Shown: positions 23,669 through 32,258 of the stretch, piece by piece
Layout of the letters: each line of letters begins with the position of its first letter
Position numbering within the stretch: position 1 is the first letter of the stretch
NCBI GenBank assembly: GCA_041178545.1
Contig: JBEGVB010000016.1
Coordinates: 1 to 40,032 of the forward strand
Length of the DNA stretch: 40,032 bases
Reading direction: 5' to 3'
From: JBEATZ01 sp041178545
GTDB taxonomy: Bacteria > Planctomycetota > UBA1135 > UBA2386
Notes under the pieces: model-generated
Seen by the model: the letters and a program-made list of their open reading frames with translations, nothing else
Database searches by the model: none
Told to the model about the DNA's origin: nothing
Translations under genes and position numbers: made by a program

Positions 23669-24574
23669 CTACTGCCTCGACGCGCCTTGGGGCGTCCACG
23701 TGCGGGCCCACTCGGCCCATGCATCCGCGGTGCGCGGGCTGCGGGTGTTGCTGAGCCGCTGGAGCGCTTCCTGCGCCGCCTGCTCGCCAGCAGTGTCCTG
23801 CTCGGCGAGACAACGGCGCAACTGGGTCACGAGGGCCTCCGCGTTGCGCACCTCGGGGACCGTGGAGATGGCGGTGCCGGCAGTGCGCCGTACGAATCGG
23901 TCCCCGTCCTCCACCACCATCGCCCGCACCAGGGCCACGTCTGCGATCGAGCCCCGCACGAGGCCACGCGCGGCCGCGGCACGGAGGGTGAAGTCCGCGC
24001 TCCTGGCCGCCTCGCGCAGCAACTCGAGTGCAGGCTCACAGACCTCCATGGCAGCCAGTGCGCGCACGGCACCGCGCGCCTGGTTCGCATCGCCCGAACG
24101 CACCAGCTCAGCCAGGTCGGGCACGGCTGCCGCACCGATGCGGGCGCTGGTCTCCACCCCCAGCTCGCGCAGCGGGCCCTGACGGCTCTCGAGAAGGTCC
24201 TTGCGGATGCAAGGCATGGCGGCCTCGCCCATGGCCACGAGCTGGGTCATGGCGCGCGCCTCGACGGGGTTGGTGATGCTGGCCGCGGCACGCTGGAACT
24301 CCTGGTCGGGGTCGCGCCCCTCGCGCACATGGACGATGTCGCGCACCAGCATGCGTGTGAGCCAGAACGCGGTGACCGGCTCGGCCGAGAGCGCGTCCCG
24401 TTCGGCTGCGAAAGCCGGGTCCGAGGTGCGGTACAGGCGCTCGGCGTTGGCGAGCCGCTCCTGTTGTGCGCGGTCCGGCTTGCCGGGGTCGAACCGCTGC
24501 ACCCCCTCCGGCCCGCTGGAACAGGCGGCGAGGAGGGCGATCGACGACAGGTGCATGGCCAACAACCGGCGCAT
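23669..24574 (-). CDS. HEAT-repeat lipoprotein
   Basis: The 301-residue protein starts with a lipoprotein leader (MRRLLAMHLSSIALLAAC, lipidated Cys18). A helical region follows, then HEAT/PBS-lyase-like repeats from ~115 to 280 ('GVETSARIGAAAVPDLAELV', 'ARGAVRALAAMEVCEPALEL', 'LRAAAARGLVRGSIADVALV'). Such repeats mediate protein contacts; no enzyme motif is visible. It is probably a periplasmic scaffold. ATG 24574 has AGAGG eight bases upstream and gives the leader; earlier ATGs would run into the divergent gene. Only 19 bp separate it from the divergent acyltransferase start. The Cys-rich protein gene follows after 7 bp. Confidence 0.8.
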   Translation of the reverse strand: MRRLLAMHLSSIALLAACSSGPEGVQRFDPGKPDRAQQERLANAERLYRTSDPAFAAERDALSAEPVTAFWLTRMLVRDIVHVREGRDPDQEFQRAAASITNPVEARAMTQLVAMGEAAMPCIRKDLLESRQGPLRELGVETSARIGAAAVPDLAELVRSGDANQARGAVRALAAMEVCEPALELLREAARSADFTLRAAAARGLVRGSIADVALVRAMVVEDGDRFVRRTAGTAISTVPEVRNAEALVTQLRRCLAEQDTAGEQAAQEALQRLSNTRSPRTADAWAEWARTWTPQGASRQ

Positions 24575-24593
24575 CCCGATAACCTCTACCCGC

Positions 24594-25724
24594 ATGGCGG
24601 CTCCGGCTCCAGCACTGCGCAACTCGATTGCGATCGAACCGTTGCGCGACCCGGCGCGCTTCCTCGACGTCCAGCGGGCCTTCTACCGGCACGACCCGCA
24701 CTACGTACCGCCCTTCACCTTCGGCGAGTCCTGGACCGTCGACCCGCGCCGCAACCCGTTCTTCGAGCACGCGACCGTCGAACTGTTCGTGAGCCGTGAG
24801 CACGGCAGGACCACGGGCCGCATCAGCGTCTGCCGAGACCGGCTGCACGACGAGTTCCACGGCGACCGGGTGGGGTTCTTCGGCCACTTCGAGGCCGAGG
24901 ACGAGCGCACGGCCCATGCGCTGCTGGAACACGCCGCACGGTGGCTGCGGGAGCACGGTGCCGACTCGCTGCGGGGCCCGGTGAACCTCTCGACCAACTA
25001 CACGTGCGGGCTGCTGGTGGAGGGCGACCCCGGCCCGCCCGTGCTGATGATGCCCCACAACCCGTCCTCGTACCGGGTCTGGTTCGAGTCGTGGGGCCTG
25101 ACGAAGGCCAAGGACCTGCTTGCCCTCTGGGTCGACGGCAGCGAACTCGACCTGCCGCGCCTCGACCGCATCGCGACCCACATCCGCAAGCGGCTCGGCG
25201 CGACAATGCGCTCGGTGGACCTGCGCAACTGGGACCGCGAGGTCGAGTTGCTCTGGGACCTCTACAACCGCATCTGGGAGCGCAACTGGGGCTTCGTGCC
25301 GATGAGCAAGGGCGAGTTCCTGCGCCAGGCCAAGGACCTGAAGCCGCTCGCCCACCCTGCGCTGATGCACGTGGCGGAGGTGGCCGGCGAACCCGTCGGC
25401 TTCGTGATCGGCCTGCCGGACGCGAACCTGGCCATCAAGAAGGCCAACGGACGGCTGCTCCCGTTCGGCTGGGTGCACCTGCTGCGCGCCCGCAGGACGC
25501 ACCGGATCCGGGTGATCACGCTGGGCAGCCTGCCGGAGCACCGCGGCAACGGCCTGCCCACCCTGCTGCTGCACGAGGTGATCTTCCGCGGCCTCGCAAA
25601 CGGGTTCACCGCCTGCGAGGCGAGTTGGATCCTCGAGGACAACCGCGACATGCTGGGCCCGCTCGAAAAACTCGGGCACAGGTGCTACAGGCGCTACCGC
25701 ATCTTCGAGAAGAAACTGAACTGA
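24594..25724 (+). CDS. GNAT-like acyltransferase (YghO-type family)
   Basis: The 376-residue soluble protein shows the pattern of a widespread uncharacterised GNAT-related family: 'RAFYRHDPHYVPPFTFGESW', 'RRNPFFEHATVELFV', 'GFFGHFEAEDERTAHALLEH', 'LRGPVNLSTNYTCGLLVEG', 'MMPHNPSSYRVWFESWGLTK'. The acetyl-CoA-type fold is near residues 300-350 ('LGSLPEHRGNGLPTLLLHEV') with 'SWILEDNRDMLGPLEKLGH' after it. The acceptor substrate is unknown. The start at ATG 24594 is chosen because the divergent lipoprotein begins at 24574. No ribosome binding site is visible, and a GATAAC eleven bases upstream would fit a leaderless transcript. It ends in a TGATG overlap with the small membrane protein. Confidence 0.85.
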   Translation: MAAPAPALRNSIAIEPLRDPARFLDVQRAFYRHDPHYVPPFTFGESWTVDPRRNPFFEHATVELFVSREHGRTTGRISVCRDRLHDEFHGDRVGFFGHFEAEDERTAHALLEHAARWLREHGADSLRGPVNLSTNYTCGLLVEGDPGPPVLMMPHNPSSYRVWFESWGLTKAKDLLALWVDGSELDLPRLDRIATHIRKRLGATMRSVDLRNWDREVELLWDLYNRIWERNWGFVPMSKGEFLRQAKDLKPLAHPALMHVAEVAGEPVGFVIGLPDANLAIKKANGRLLPFGWVHLLRARRTHRIRVITLGSLPEHRGNGLPTLLLHEVIFRGLANGFTACEASWILEDNRDMLGPLEKLGHRCYRRYRIFEKKLN

Positions 25725-25933
25725 TGGACTTCAAGCTCAACCGTGGCGGCATGCCGCAGGTCCCGCCCCAGATGCCCGTGGTGCTGATGGTGCCCGGCTT
25801 CCTGCTGGGCTTCTTCGGCCTCCTGCTGATCTACAACCCCGACCTGGTCGGCTACATCGTGGGCGGGATCCTGATGGTGCTCGGCGGCCTGCTGTTCCTC
25901 GCGGGCATGCGCATGAAGCGCATGCTCGGCTGA
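25724..25933 (+). CDS. Small two-helix membrane protein
   Basis: The 69-residue protein has a short polar N-terminus and two hydrophobic helices (~19-40 and ~44-62, 'LVGYIVGGILMVLGGLLFLA') joined by 'YNPD', then a basic tail. No family is recognised. ATG 25724 shares one base with the acyltransferase stop, so the two are translationally coupled and may work together. It converges with the BatD-BatE gene, only 2 bp between stop codons. Confidence 0.7.
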   Translation: MDFKLNRGGMPQVPPQMPVVLMVPGFLLGFFGLLLIYNPDLVGYIVGGILMVLGGLLFLAGMRMKRMLG

Positions 25934-25935
25934 AC

Positions 25936-28410
25936 TCAGCGCACCGGCGCAACCGACTTCGTCGGCAGGTAGCCGGTCCTGCCCGAGGCGCGCACGCGCG
26001 CCCAGTCCGCAGCAGCACCGAGCCACTCGACGGATGCTCCCGGGGCGAGGGTGGCGAGCACGGGCAGGTCCTTTGCCTCGCGCGGCTCGGCACGGAGACT
26101 CGCCTCCGCGAGCACGACGGCGCGAGGCGCACGCTGCGGGCCCAGCACGAGCAGTTCGGCAGCGATCACGAGGGCCGGGAGCAGTGCAATGGCACCTGCT
26201 GCACGCAGCGCAGGCCTGCGCCAGCCGACAACGAGCCCTAGCGCAGCCACCAGGTTGCAGAGCGCACAGAGCACGAGGAGTTCGACCGCGGTCATCGAGT
26301 CGCGCAGACCGGCAACCGCCGCGAGGAAGGGCTCGACACCAGCGTCCGGTGCCGGCAACCGTTTCTCCACCAGCGAAAGGTTGGCGAGCAGTTCTGCGTC
26401 CCGCGGCATGCCGAGGCGCGCACACTCCCAGGCCCACCTTGCCCGCGGCAGGTCACCGAGGCGGTAGTAGCAGTTGCCGAGGTTGTAGAAGAGCCTGCGG
26501 TCGGGGAGGGTGTTCCCCGCGATCGCGGCCTCGTAGCCCTTGCATGCGGCCTCGTGGTCCCCTGCCCGCCATGCGGCGAGTGCAGCGGCCCCTGCGGACT
26601 GCACGGGCTCCTGCGCATGGGCAATGGACCCGCACACGAGGGCGAGCAACAGGGCAAGAACTGCAGGCGTCGTCGTGCGACCAGCGCGCGCACTGGACTC
26701 CACGCGCTCGACGAGCGCGAGCACCTCGTCGCGCTGCAGCGAGGAACCGCCACCGTAACGGGCCGCGACACCGCGCTCGAGCACTGCAGCCGCCTCGCGC
26801 GCCACTGGCTCTGGCAGGCCCGAGGCCTGGAGTCTCTGCGCAAGGTCTGGACCGATCACCGCAGCACGGGTGGTGGCCAACCGGTCCGCGAGGTAGTCGG
26901 CCAGCGCGTCGGCAGCATCCACACCCTGTGCGAGGCGCTGACGGCACTGACCTGCTGCCGCACGCGCGCGCCGTTCTCCTGCCGTGGCATCGCGATGCCG
27001 ACGCATCGTGGCGCGCAGCGGGAACGAGAGGGCGAGCAGCCACGGGAACAGGACAGCGAGCCAGGCAACGAGGCTGCCAGGGCTGTACTGGATGCGTGCA
27101 GTGCCGCCCGGCTCGCGCACGTCGTGGATGTCGTCGACACCAGGCTGCGTTGCCTTGGCGGCGACCGGCAGGGGTGAGAGCGTTGCACCCGGGGGCAGCG
27201 GCTGCACGTGCAACGGCACGGACTTGGTGCGGGCCTCCACGAACTTCTCGATGCCTGGCGTGGTGTCGAACCAGTTCCAGCCGATGGCGGGCACCTCGGT
27301 GACCTCGGGCACGAGCGGCGTGAGGTCGTACAACACCACCACCTCGCCCGGCTTGCGCGACTCGGTCTGGCCGAGCTTGTGGAAGCCTGCAAGGTCGTCG
27401 AGCGCAGGCACGCGCAGGAACTCGAGGTTGCCGGTACCGCGGATCGAGAGGGTCACGCGCACGGTGCCGCCCACCTTGACCGTGTCGCGGTCGACGGTGG
27501 CGTCGAGGGTGAACCTGCCCACGGCACCGTAGTAGGGGTCGGGCCGACCCTCGAGCGGGATGGGCAGCACCTCGACGGTGAGCGGCTTGCCGTAGACGTA
27601 GAAGTTCTCGGCCTGACGGCCGTCCCGCACGAGCACGTTGTAGCGCAGCAGCGGCGCTGCGAGCTCGAGCTTGCCCGGCCGCGTGGGCAGGAAGGAGCGC
27701 TCGAAGGTGAAGCGCTGCCACTGCCTGCCCTCGCGGGCGAACTGCGGCTCGTAGTTGCCGGACTGGAGCGTGCGGTTGAGGACGAGCATCACCCGGTTGC
27801 CTTGCGGCTCCGGCTCGGTGAGGGCGACGCCGCCCTCGAGGTCGTTGAGCCAGGGTGCCTGCACCTCGAAGTCCACGTAGCGTGCGCCGTTCGAGGCGCG
27901 GTCGAGCACGGGGCGGAGCCCTGCATCGACACCGAACTCCACCTTCATCCGGATCGGCTCGTGCACGTACACACGGGCGGCAGACGGCTCCACGGCCAGG
28001 TAGCCGAACTCCTCACCGCGCAGGTCCCTGACCGCCTCGACGCGCAGCTCGGGCGTCTGCTGCTCGCGGGTCCCGGTCCAGATCGTGATCGGCGGGACCG
28101 TGAACGATCCCTCGCGCAGCGGCCGGAGGCCGACCGTGAAGCGCACCGAGGACTGCTGCACCATGGTCCTGCCGTCGAAGTAGCTGAACGACTGGCGCGC
28201 GGGAGGCGACACCTCCATCTCCAGCCCGTCGACCGTCGGCAGCTGTGGCGTGCGAGGCGCCGCGTCCCGGCCCTCGACGACGAGTTCGATGCGGCTCGCG
28301 TCCCCGAGCCGCACGGTTGCAGGGTCGGGACCGCGCACGGCGAGCTTCTCCTGCGCAAGGAGGGTGCCATGCGACAACGCGAGCAACAGGAGGACGGGCA
28401 GCAAGCGCAT
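25936..28410 (-). CDS. BatD-BatE fusion (beta-sandwich, TPR and SH3 domains)
   Basis: About 824 residues. Segment 1 is BatD-like: signal peptide 1-20, repeated beta-sandwich domains ~25-440 ('ITIWTGTREQQTPELRVEAV'), a transmembrane helix ~468-488, and a cytoplasmic helical tail to ~575. Then a second leader-like hydrophobic stretch (~582-597, ending IAHAQEP at ~596-602) begins segment 2, which is BatE-like: TPR helices (~610-690, 'LFYNLGNCYYRLGDLPRARW'), two membrane helices (~705-760) and a C-terminal bacterial SH3 domain (~770-824, 'GRTGYLPTKSV'). The frame is uninterrupted, so this looks like a fusion of two normally adjacent genes. Start ATG 28410 shares one base with the preceding stop; GTG 28413 is an alternative. 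It is last in the MoxR-Bat operon. Confidence 0.85.
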   Translation of the reverse strand: MRLLPVLLLLALSHGTLLAQEKLAVRGPDPATVRLGDASRIELVVEGRDAAPRTPQLPTVDGLEMEVSPPARQSFSYFDGRTMVQQSSVRFTVGLRPLREGSFTVPPITIWTGTREQQTPELRVEAVRDLRGEEFGYLAVEPSAARVYVHEPIRMKVEFGVDAGLRPVLDRASNGARYVDFEVQAPWLNDLEGGVALTEPEPQGNRVMLVLNRTLQSGNYEPQFAREGRQWQRFTFERSFLPTRPGKLELAAPLLRYNVLVRDGRQAENFYVYGKPLTVEVLPIPLEGRPDPYYGAVGRFTLDATVDRDTVKVGGTVRVTLSIRGTGNLEFLRVPALDDLAGFHKLGQTESRKPGEVVVLYDLTPLVPEVTEVPAIGWNWFDTTPGIEKFVEARTKSVPLHVQPLPPGATLSPLPVAAKATQPGVDDIHDVREPGGTARIQYSPGSLVAWLAVLFPWLLALSFPLRATMRRHRDATAGERRARAAAGQCRQRLAQGVDAADALADYLADRLATTRAAVIGPDLAQRLQASGLPEPVAREAAAVLERGVAARYGGGSSLQRDEVLALVERVESSARAGRTTTPAVLALLLALVCGSIAHAQEPVQSAGAAALAAWRAGDHEAACKGYEAAIAGNTLPDRRLFYNLGNCYYRLGDLPRARWAWECARLGMPRDAELLANLSLVEKRLPAPDAGVEPFLAAVAGLRDSMTAVELLVLCALCNLVAALGLVVGWRRPALRAAGAIALLPALVIAAELLVLGPQRAPRAVVLAEASLRAEPREAKDLPVLATLAPGASVEWLGAAADWARVRASGRTGYLPTKSVAPVR

Positions 28411-29363
28411 CACCAGTCGCGCCCTCCCGAACGCTGGCGCGCAGTGCGCGCGCGGTACTCCTTGAGCAGCTTCTCGAGCCGGTCGAGCTCGGCATACATC
28501 CGCTGGCGCTCCTCGGGGGAGAGCTTGAGGTCGGCCGGCTGTTCACCGGGCGCGTCGCTGCGCTGTGGCGGCTGCGGTTGCGCTGCCGCGGGCGGCTGGC
28601 CCTGTGGCTGCTCGCCTGCTGGCTGCGGCTTGGCCTGGTCCTGCTGCGTCTCCTCGCCCGCCTGCTGGCCCTTGTCCTCGGTCTTCTGCGGCTCGGGCTT
28701 GTTCGGGTCCTTGGGGTCCTGCTTCTGCTCCGGTTCGGAGGGCTTGCCCTCCTCCTGTTTCTGCTCCGGATCCTGTTTCTCCCCGTCGGGCTTCTTCTCG
28801 CCCTCCTTGGGGTTCTCCTGCTGGTCCTTCCCAGACTGCTTCTTCTCCTGCTTGTCCTTGGCCTCCTCGAGCTTCTTGCGCAGCTCCGCGACCCGCCGGA
28901 GGGTGCGCTCGAGGTTGCGCTTCACCTCGGGAGCCGCATCCGGCGCGGACGCGGCCTCGAGGAAGTGGGTGCGCGCGGCCTCGGCACGGGCGATGGCCTG
29001 CTCGAGCGGCTCGAGCGGGTTGCCGGTGGGCGACTGCTGGGCCTGTTCCGCTGCCAACGACTCCGCATAGCGAAGGTTGCCGAGCATCCCCTGGTGCAGG
29101 TCCTTGCGCACCGCGTCGCCTGCCACTGCGGCATAACGGTCGATGGCACTCTGTGCCTCCTCCAGCTCGCCGGCCTTCAGTGCACTCAGCGCAAGGTTGG
29201 CGAGGAGGTGCGGACGGTCGCCCTCGCGCGCGACGAGTTCCTGCCATGCAGCCATCGACTCGGCGTGGCGACCCTCGTTGTAGAGGGCGCGCGCACGGTC
29301 CTCGCCGCCACCCTGTGCAAGGGCAGCAGCAGACAGCGTCAGCACGAGGGCAAGGGCTTTCAT
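28410..29363 (-). CDS. BatC-like TPR protein with charged low-complexity tail
   Basis: The 317-residue protein has a signal peptide (1-17), then TPR-like helical repeats (~20-120, 'ARALYNEGRHAESMAAWQEL', 'LLANLALSALKAGELEEAQS'). A coiled-coil helix (~140-175) leads into a long Lys/Glu/Gln/Pro-rich disordered region (~175-280), with a final helix ~285-315. BatC proteins in Bat operons have the same plan of TPRs and a charged tail; their role is thought to be protein interaction in the periplasm. The ATG at 29363 overlaps the BatB stop (ATGA), and the stop overlaps the BatD-BatE start by one base. Confidence 0.85.
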   Translation of the reverse strand: MKALALVLTLSAAALAQGGGEDRARALYNEGRHAESMAAWQELVAREGDRPHLLANLALSALKAGELEEAQSAIDRYAAVAGDAVRKDLHQGMLGNLRYAESLAAEQAQQSPTGNPLEPLEQAIARAEAARTHFLEAASAPDAAPEVKRNLERTLRRVAELRKKLEEAKDKQEKKQSGKDQQENPKEGEKKPDGEKQDPEQKQEEGKPSEPEQKQDPKDPNKPEPQKTEDKGQQAGEETQQDQAKPQPAGEQPQGQPPAAAQPQPPQRSDAPGEQPADLKLSPEERQRMYAELDRLEKLLKEYRARTARQRSGGRDW

Positions 29364-30346
29364 CGGGCAGATCCTCCCCGGGCAAGGATCTCCCAGGCGA
29401 GCAGCAGGAGCAACGGCAGCAGCAGCCACTGGTACCTCGGCGTGAGGCCCAGTTCCTCCCCGGCATCGTAGCTGCGCTGCACCGCCGGGCGGATGCGCAT
29501 CTCGTGCAGCTGCCGCAGGGGCAGTGCCATGGACTCGGCGCGCAGGAACTCACCCCCGCTGGCACCGGCAATGGCAGCCAGACCGGCCTCGTCCATGGCG
29601 CTCACGACCTCGGCACCGGACTCGTCCTTGAGGAACTGCTCGCGACCCTGCTCCAACACCGTGATCTTGCTGCCGCGCGCCGAGCCATAGCCGATGGCAT
29701 GGATGACGATGCCCTCGGACGCGAGCCTGGCGGCTGCCGCCCTGCCAGAGCCGCCGAGGTCCTCGCCGTCGGTCATGAGGATGACCGACGTGGTGGCGAG
29801 GTCGCCCGTCGCGCACTCGCGTGCCTTCTCCAACGCAGCAGCAAGGTCGCTGCCGCCGAGGCTGACCGCATCGGTGTCCAACTCGGCGAGCAGTTGGCGG
29901 AACGAGTCGACGTCGTGCGTGAGCGGGATCATCAGGCGCGCGCGTCCTGCAAAGGCCACCAGCGCCACACGGTCGCCGCGGGACAGCTCTGGCAGCACGG
30001 CACGTACGTCGGCAACCGCGCGTGCGAGGCGCGTGGGCTCGAGGTCGCGGGCGAGCATCGAGCGGGAGACGTCGATGCAGAGCACGAGGTCGAGCCCCCT
30101 GCGCTCCACCACCACCGACTCCTCGCCCCAGCGCGGGTCCATCCAGGCAAGCAACCCGAGTCCAGCCATCGTCGTGAGGCGGAGCGAGCGGCCGAGTGGC
30201 GAAGGACTGCTGCCCGCGGGAACAGCTCCGTATGCAGCCAGAGCTCGCAGCCTGCGGGTGAGCAGCCACCAGAGCAGCGCGGCAAGCGGCACCAGCAACA
30301 GCAGCAGGGGCCACAGCTCGGCCCGCGTCCAGACGGGACCGCTCAC
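29360..30346 (-). CDS. batB: BatB-like von Willebrand factor A membrane protein
   Basis: 328 residues. A transmembrane segment (~11-29) and another (~55-68) precede the VWA domain (~85-265), and a C-terminal helix (~303-320) closes it. The metal-ion-dependent adhesion site is intact: DVSRS at 92-96 and 'MTDGEDLGG' later. This membrane-anchored VWA protein is a presumed partner of BatA and of the MoxR ATPase. The start is a GTG at 30346 in a GTGA overlap with the BatA stop; no in-frame ATG lies near. The symbol follows the operon convention of the Bat family. Confidence 0.88.
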   Translation of the reverse strand: MSGPVWTRAELWPLLLLLVPLAALLWWLLTRRLRALAAYGAVPAGSSPSPLGRSLRLTTMAGLGLLAWMDPRWGEESVVVERRGLDLVLCIDVSRSMLARDLEPTRLARAVADVRAVLPELSRGDRVALVAFAGRARLMIPLTHDVDSFRQLLAELDTDAVSLGGSDLAAALEKARECATGDLATTSVILMTDGEDLGGSGRAAAARLASEGIVIHAIGYGSARGSKITVLEQGREQFLKDESGAEVVSAMDEAGLAAIAGASGGEFLRAESMALPLRQLHEMRIRPAVQRSYDAGEELGLTPRYQWLLLPLLLLLAWEILARGGSAR

Positions 30347-31314
30347 GGCGCACCTCGCAGCCAGAGCAGCTCCAGCAGGATGCCGAGCAGGACCGCGACC
30401 AGCCCGGCGAGGAGCGGCAGCTCGAAACGGTCGACGGTCCGGTACCTGGGGTCCTCGATGGGCGCCTTCTCCAGCCGGTCGACCTCCTCGTAGACCGTGG
30501 CGAGGTCCGCGTCGCTCTGGGCGGCGAAGAACTTCCCGCCGGTGGTGTCCGCGATCTTCTGCAGCTCGGTGAAGTCGACGGCGACCCAGCCGCCGAAAGG
30601 GCTGGGGATGCCGTTGCCGAGGCCGATCGTGTGCACGCGGATGCCTGCGTCCGCCGCCAGCTTGGCAGCAGCCATGGGGTCCACGTCGCGCACCGTGGTC
30701 TGGCCATCGGTGAGCAGCACCACCACCTTGCTCCTCGCCTCGCTCTTCTCGAGCACGCGCACTGCCTTGGCCAGCGCGGTGCCGGTGGCGGTGCCGTCGA
30801 GCGGCGAGCCCTCGGGCATCGGTTGCACGGCCTCGACGAAGGCGGCAAGCGCACGCTCGTCCAGCGTGGGAGGGCACACGAGTTCCGCGAAGGCGGAGTA
30901 AGTCACCAGGCCGACACGGTCCGAGGACCGGGCGCGGGCGAAGGCCGCGGCGCGGGCACGGGCAGCGTCAACGCGCATCATGTCGGTGCCCTGTGCCATG
31001 TCCTTGGTGCGCATCGAGGAGCTCACGTCGACGACGAGCAGGATGTCGACGCCTGCCTCGCGCAGCGGCACGACCTCGCGCTCGACGGGACGTGCGAGTG
31101 CAACGCACAAGGACAGCCCCCCCACGAACAGGAGCACGCCAGGGAGCCCCACGAGCCGCTCCCGCAGCGTGACGGGCACGGACGCCAGCAGGGCAAGGGA
31201 TGCCGTGGGCAGCGTGGCGCGCCGGCGCAACGCGCGGACGACGAAGGCCGCCACGACCAGCAGCAGGCTCGCCAGCAGCCAGGGGTCCAGCAGGGTGAAC
31301 TCCGCGGGGCTCAT
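30343..31314 (-). CDS. batA: BatA-like von Willebrand factor A membrane protein
   Basis: 323 residues. Transmembrane helices at ~11-28 and ~55-74 are followed by a VWA domain (~88-280) with intact metal site DVSSS at 96-100 and 'LLTDGQTTVRDVDP', then a C-terminal helix (~302-320). In the family, BatA and BatB are paired membrane proteins whose VWA domains lie in the cytoplasm or periplasm depending on lineage. With helices on both ends here, the topology is not certain. The ATG at 31314 overlaps the upstream gene's stop (ATGA). BatB follows with a GTGA overlap. Confidence 0.88.
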   Translation of the reverse strand: MSPAEFTLLDPWLLASLLLVVAAFVVRALRRRATLPTASLALLASVPVTLRERLVGLPGVLLFVGGLSLCVALARPVEREVVPLREAGVDILLVVDVSSSMRTKDMAQGTDMMRVDAARARAAAFARARSSDRVGLVTYSAFAELVCPPTLDERALAAFVEAVQPMPEGSPLDGTATGTALAKAVRVLEKSEARSKVVVLLTDGQTTVRDVDPMAAAKLAADAGIRVHTIGLGNGIPSPFGGWVAVDFTELQKIADTTGGKFFAAQSDADLATVYEEVDRLEKAPIEDPRYRTVDRFELPLLAGLVAVLLGILLELLWLRGAP

Positions 31315-32258
31315 GCGACGGCCCCGCTTGCAGCGACTTGCGGCTCCGGCGCCACGGGCACCGTCGCATGGACGAATGCCGATGCCGTGAGCAGTGCCTC
31401 CAGGTGCTCCTGCTCGGCAGGCACCATGGCGGCGAACTTGACGAGGTCGCAGGCGTGGAGGAAGCGACGCAACGCGGCGCGTTGTTCCTCGGCGATGCCG
31501 CCATGGCGCTCTGCCTCGGCGAGGAACTCCTCGGTGGTGCGCTCGGGTGCGTGCAGGCCGAAGCGGGCCTCCACGTACACGCGCAGCGCGTGGGACAATG
31601 CCACGTAGAACGCGTCGACCTGTGCTGCAGTGGCACGCGACATCGCGCGAACCCGCTCGATCTCGCGCAGCGCCAGCACGTGTGCAGGCACCGCCACTGC
31701 GGGCTCGGGCGGGGGCGCCGGCCGCGGCCGCAGCAGCCGCGCTGCGACGAAGCCGCCTGCCAGCAGGAACCCCGCGGCTGCGACCCAGGGCCATGGGTCG
31801 AATGGGGCGTCGAGCAATCGACCGGGCGGCTCGAGTGCTGCCTCGGCACCCTCGAGCAGCGACCGGACCGCGATGCGCAGTTCCTCGCTGGCGGCCACGG
31901 CCTCCCCGCCACGCTGTCGCACCTCGAAGGGCGGCACCACCAGCTCGCCTGGACCGGTCGTGGCACGCAACGCGAGCACGGTGCGCTGCCAGCTGCCTCC
32001 CCCTGCCAACTCACCGGGCGCCGTCTCGACCGTGCCCTCGGTGCCCTCGGGCAGCCTTGGGGTGAAGTCGACCTCGATGCCCTCGCGGCGCCACAGGTCG
32101 ACCTCCACCGTGAACGGCTGGAGCAACTCGACCTGGGTCGCACTGGGCCGCGCCACCACGGTGAGCAGGGCCCCCTGCGGGACCTCGGGCCACGGTGCCG
32201 GGCCCGGCCCGCATGCACCGAGGAGCAGGGCGCCGAGGAGGATCGTGCGCGGCCTCAC
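31311..32258 (-). CDS. BatD-like / DUF4381-like lipoprotein with single transmembrane helix
   Basis: The 315-residue protein starts with a leader and lipobox (LLGAC, Cys16). A periplasmic beta domain (~25-150, 'PFTVEVDLWRREGIEVDFTP') follows, then a transmembrane helix (~168-188, 'PWVAAAGFLLAGGFVAARLL') and a helical cytoplasmic tail (~205-305, 'FYVALSHALRVYVEARFGL', 'DLVKFAAMVPAEQEHLEALL'). Such tails occur in proteins encoded between DUF58 and BatA genes. It probably couples the periplasm to the ATPase side. The start is GTG 32258 in a GTGA overlap with the DUF58 gene. Lipidation together with a mid-protein helix is unusual, but both signals are clear. Confidence 0.78.
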   Translation of the reverse strand: MRPRTILLGALLLGACGPGPAPWPEVPQGALLTVVARPSATQVELLQPFTVEVDLWRREGIEVDFTPRLPEGTEGTVETAPGELAGGGSWQRTVLALRATTGPGELVVPPFEVRQRGGEAVAASEELRIAVRSLLEGAEAALEPPGRLLDAPFDPWPWVAAAGFLLAGGFVAARLLRPRPAPPPEPAVAVPAHVLALREIERVRAMSRATAAQVDAFYVALSHALRVYVEARFGLHAPERTTEEFLAEAERHGGIAEEQRAALRRFLHACDLVKFAAMVPAEQEHLEALLTASAFVHATVPVAPEPQVAASGAVA

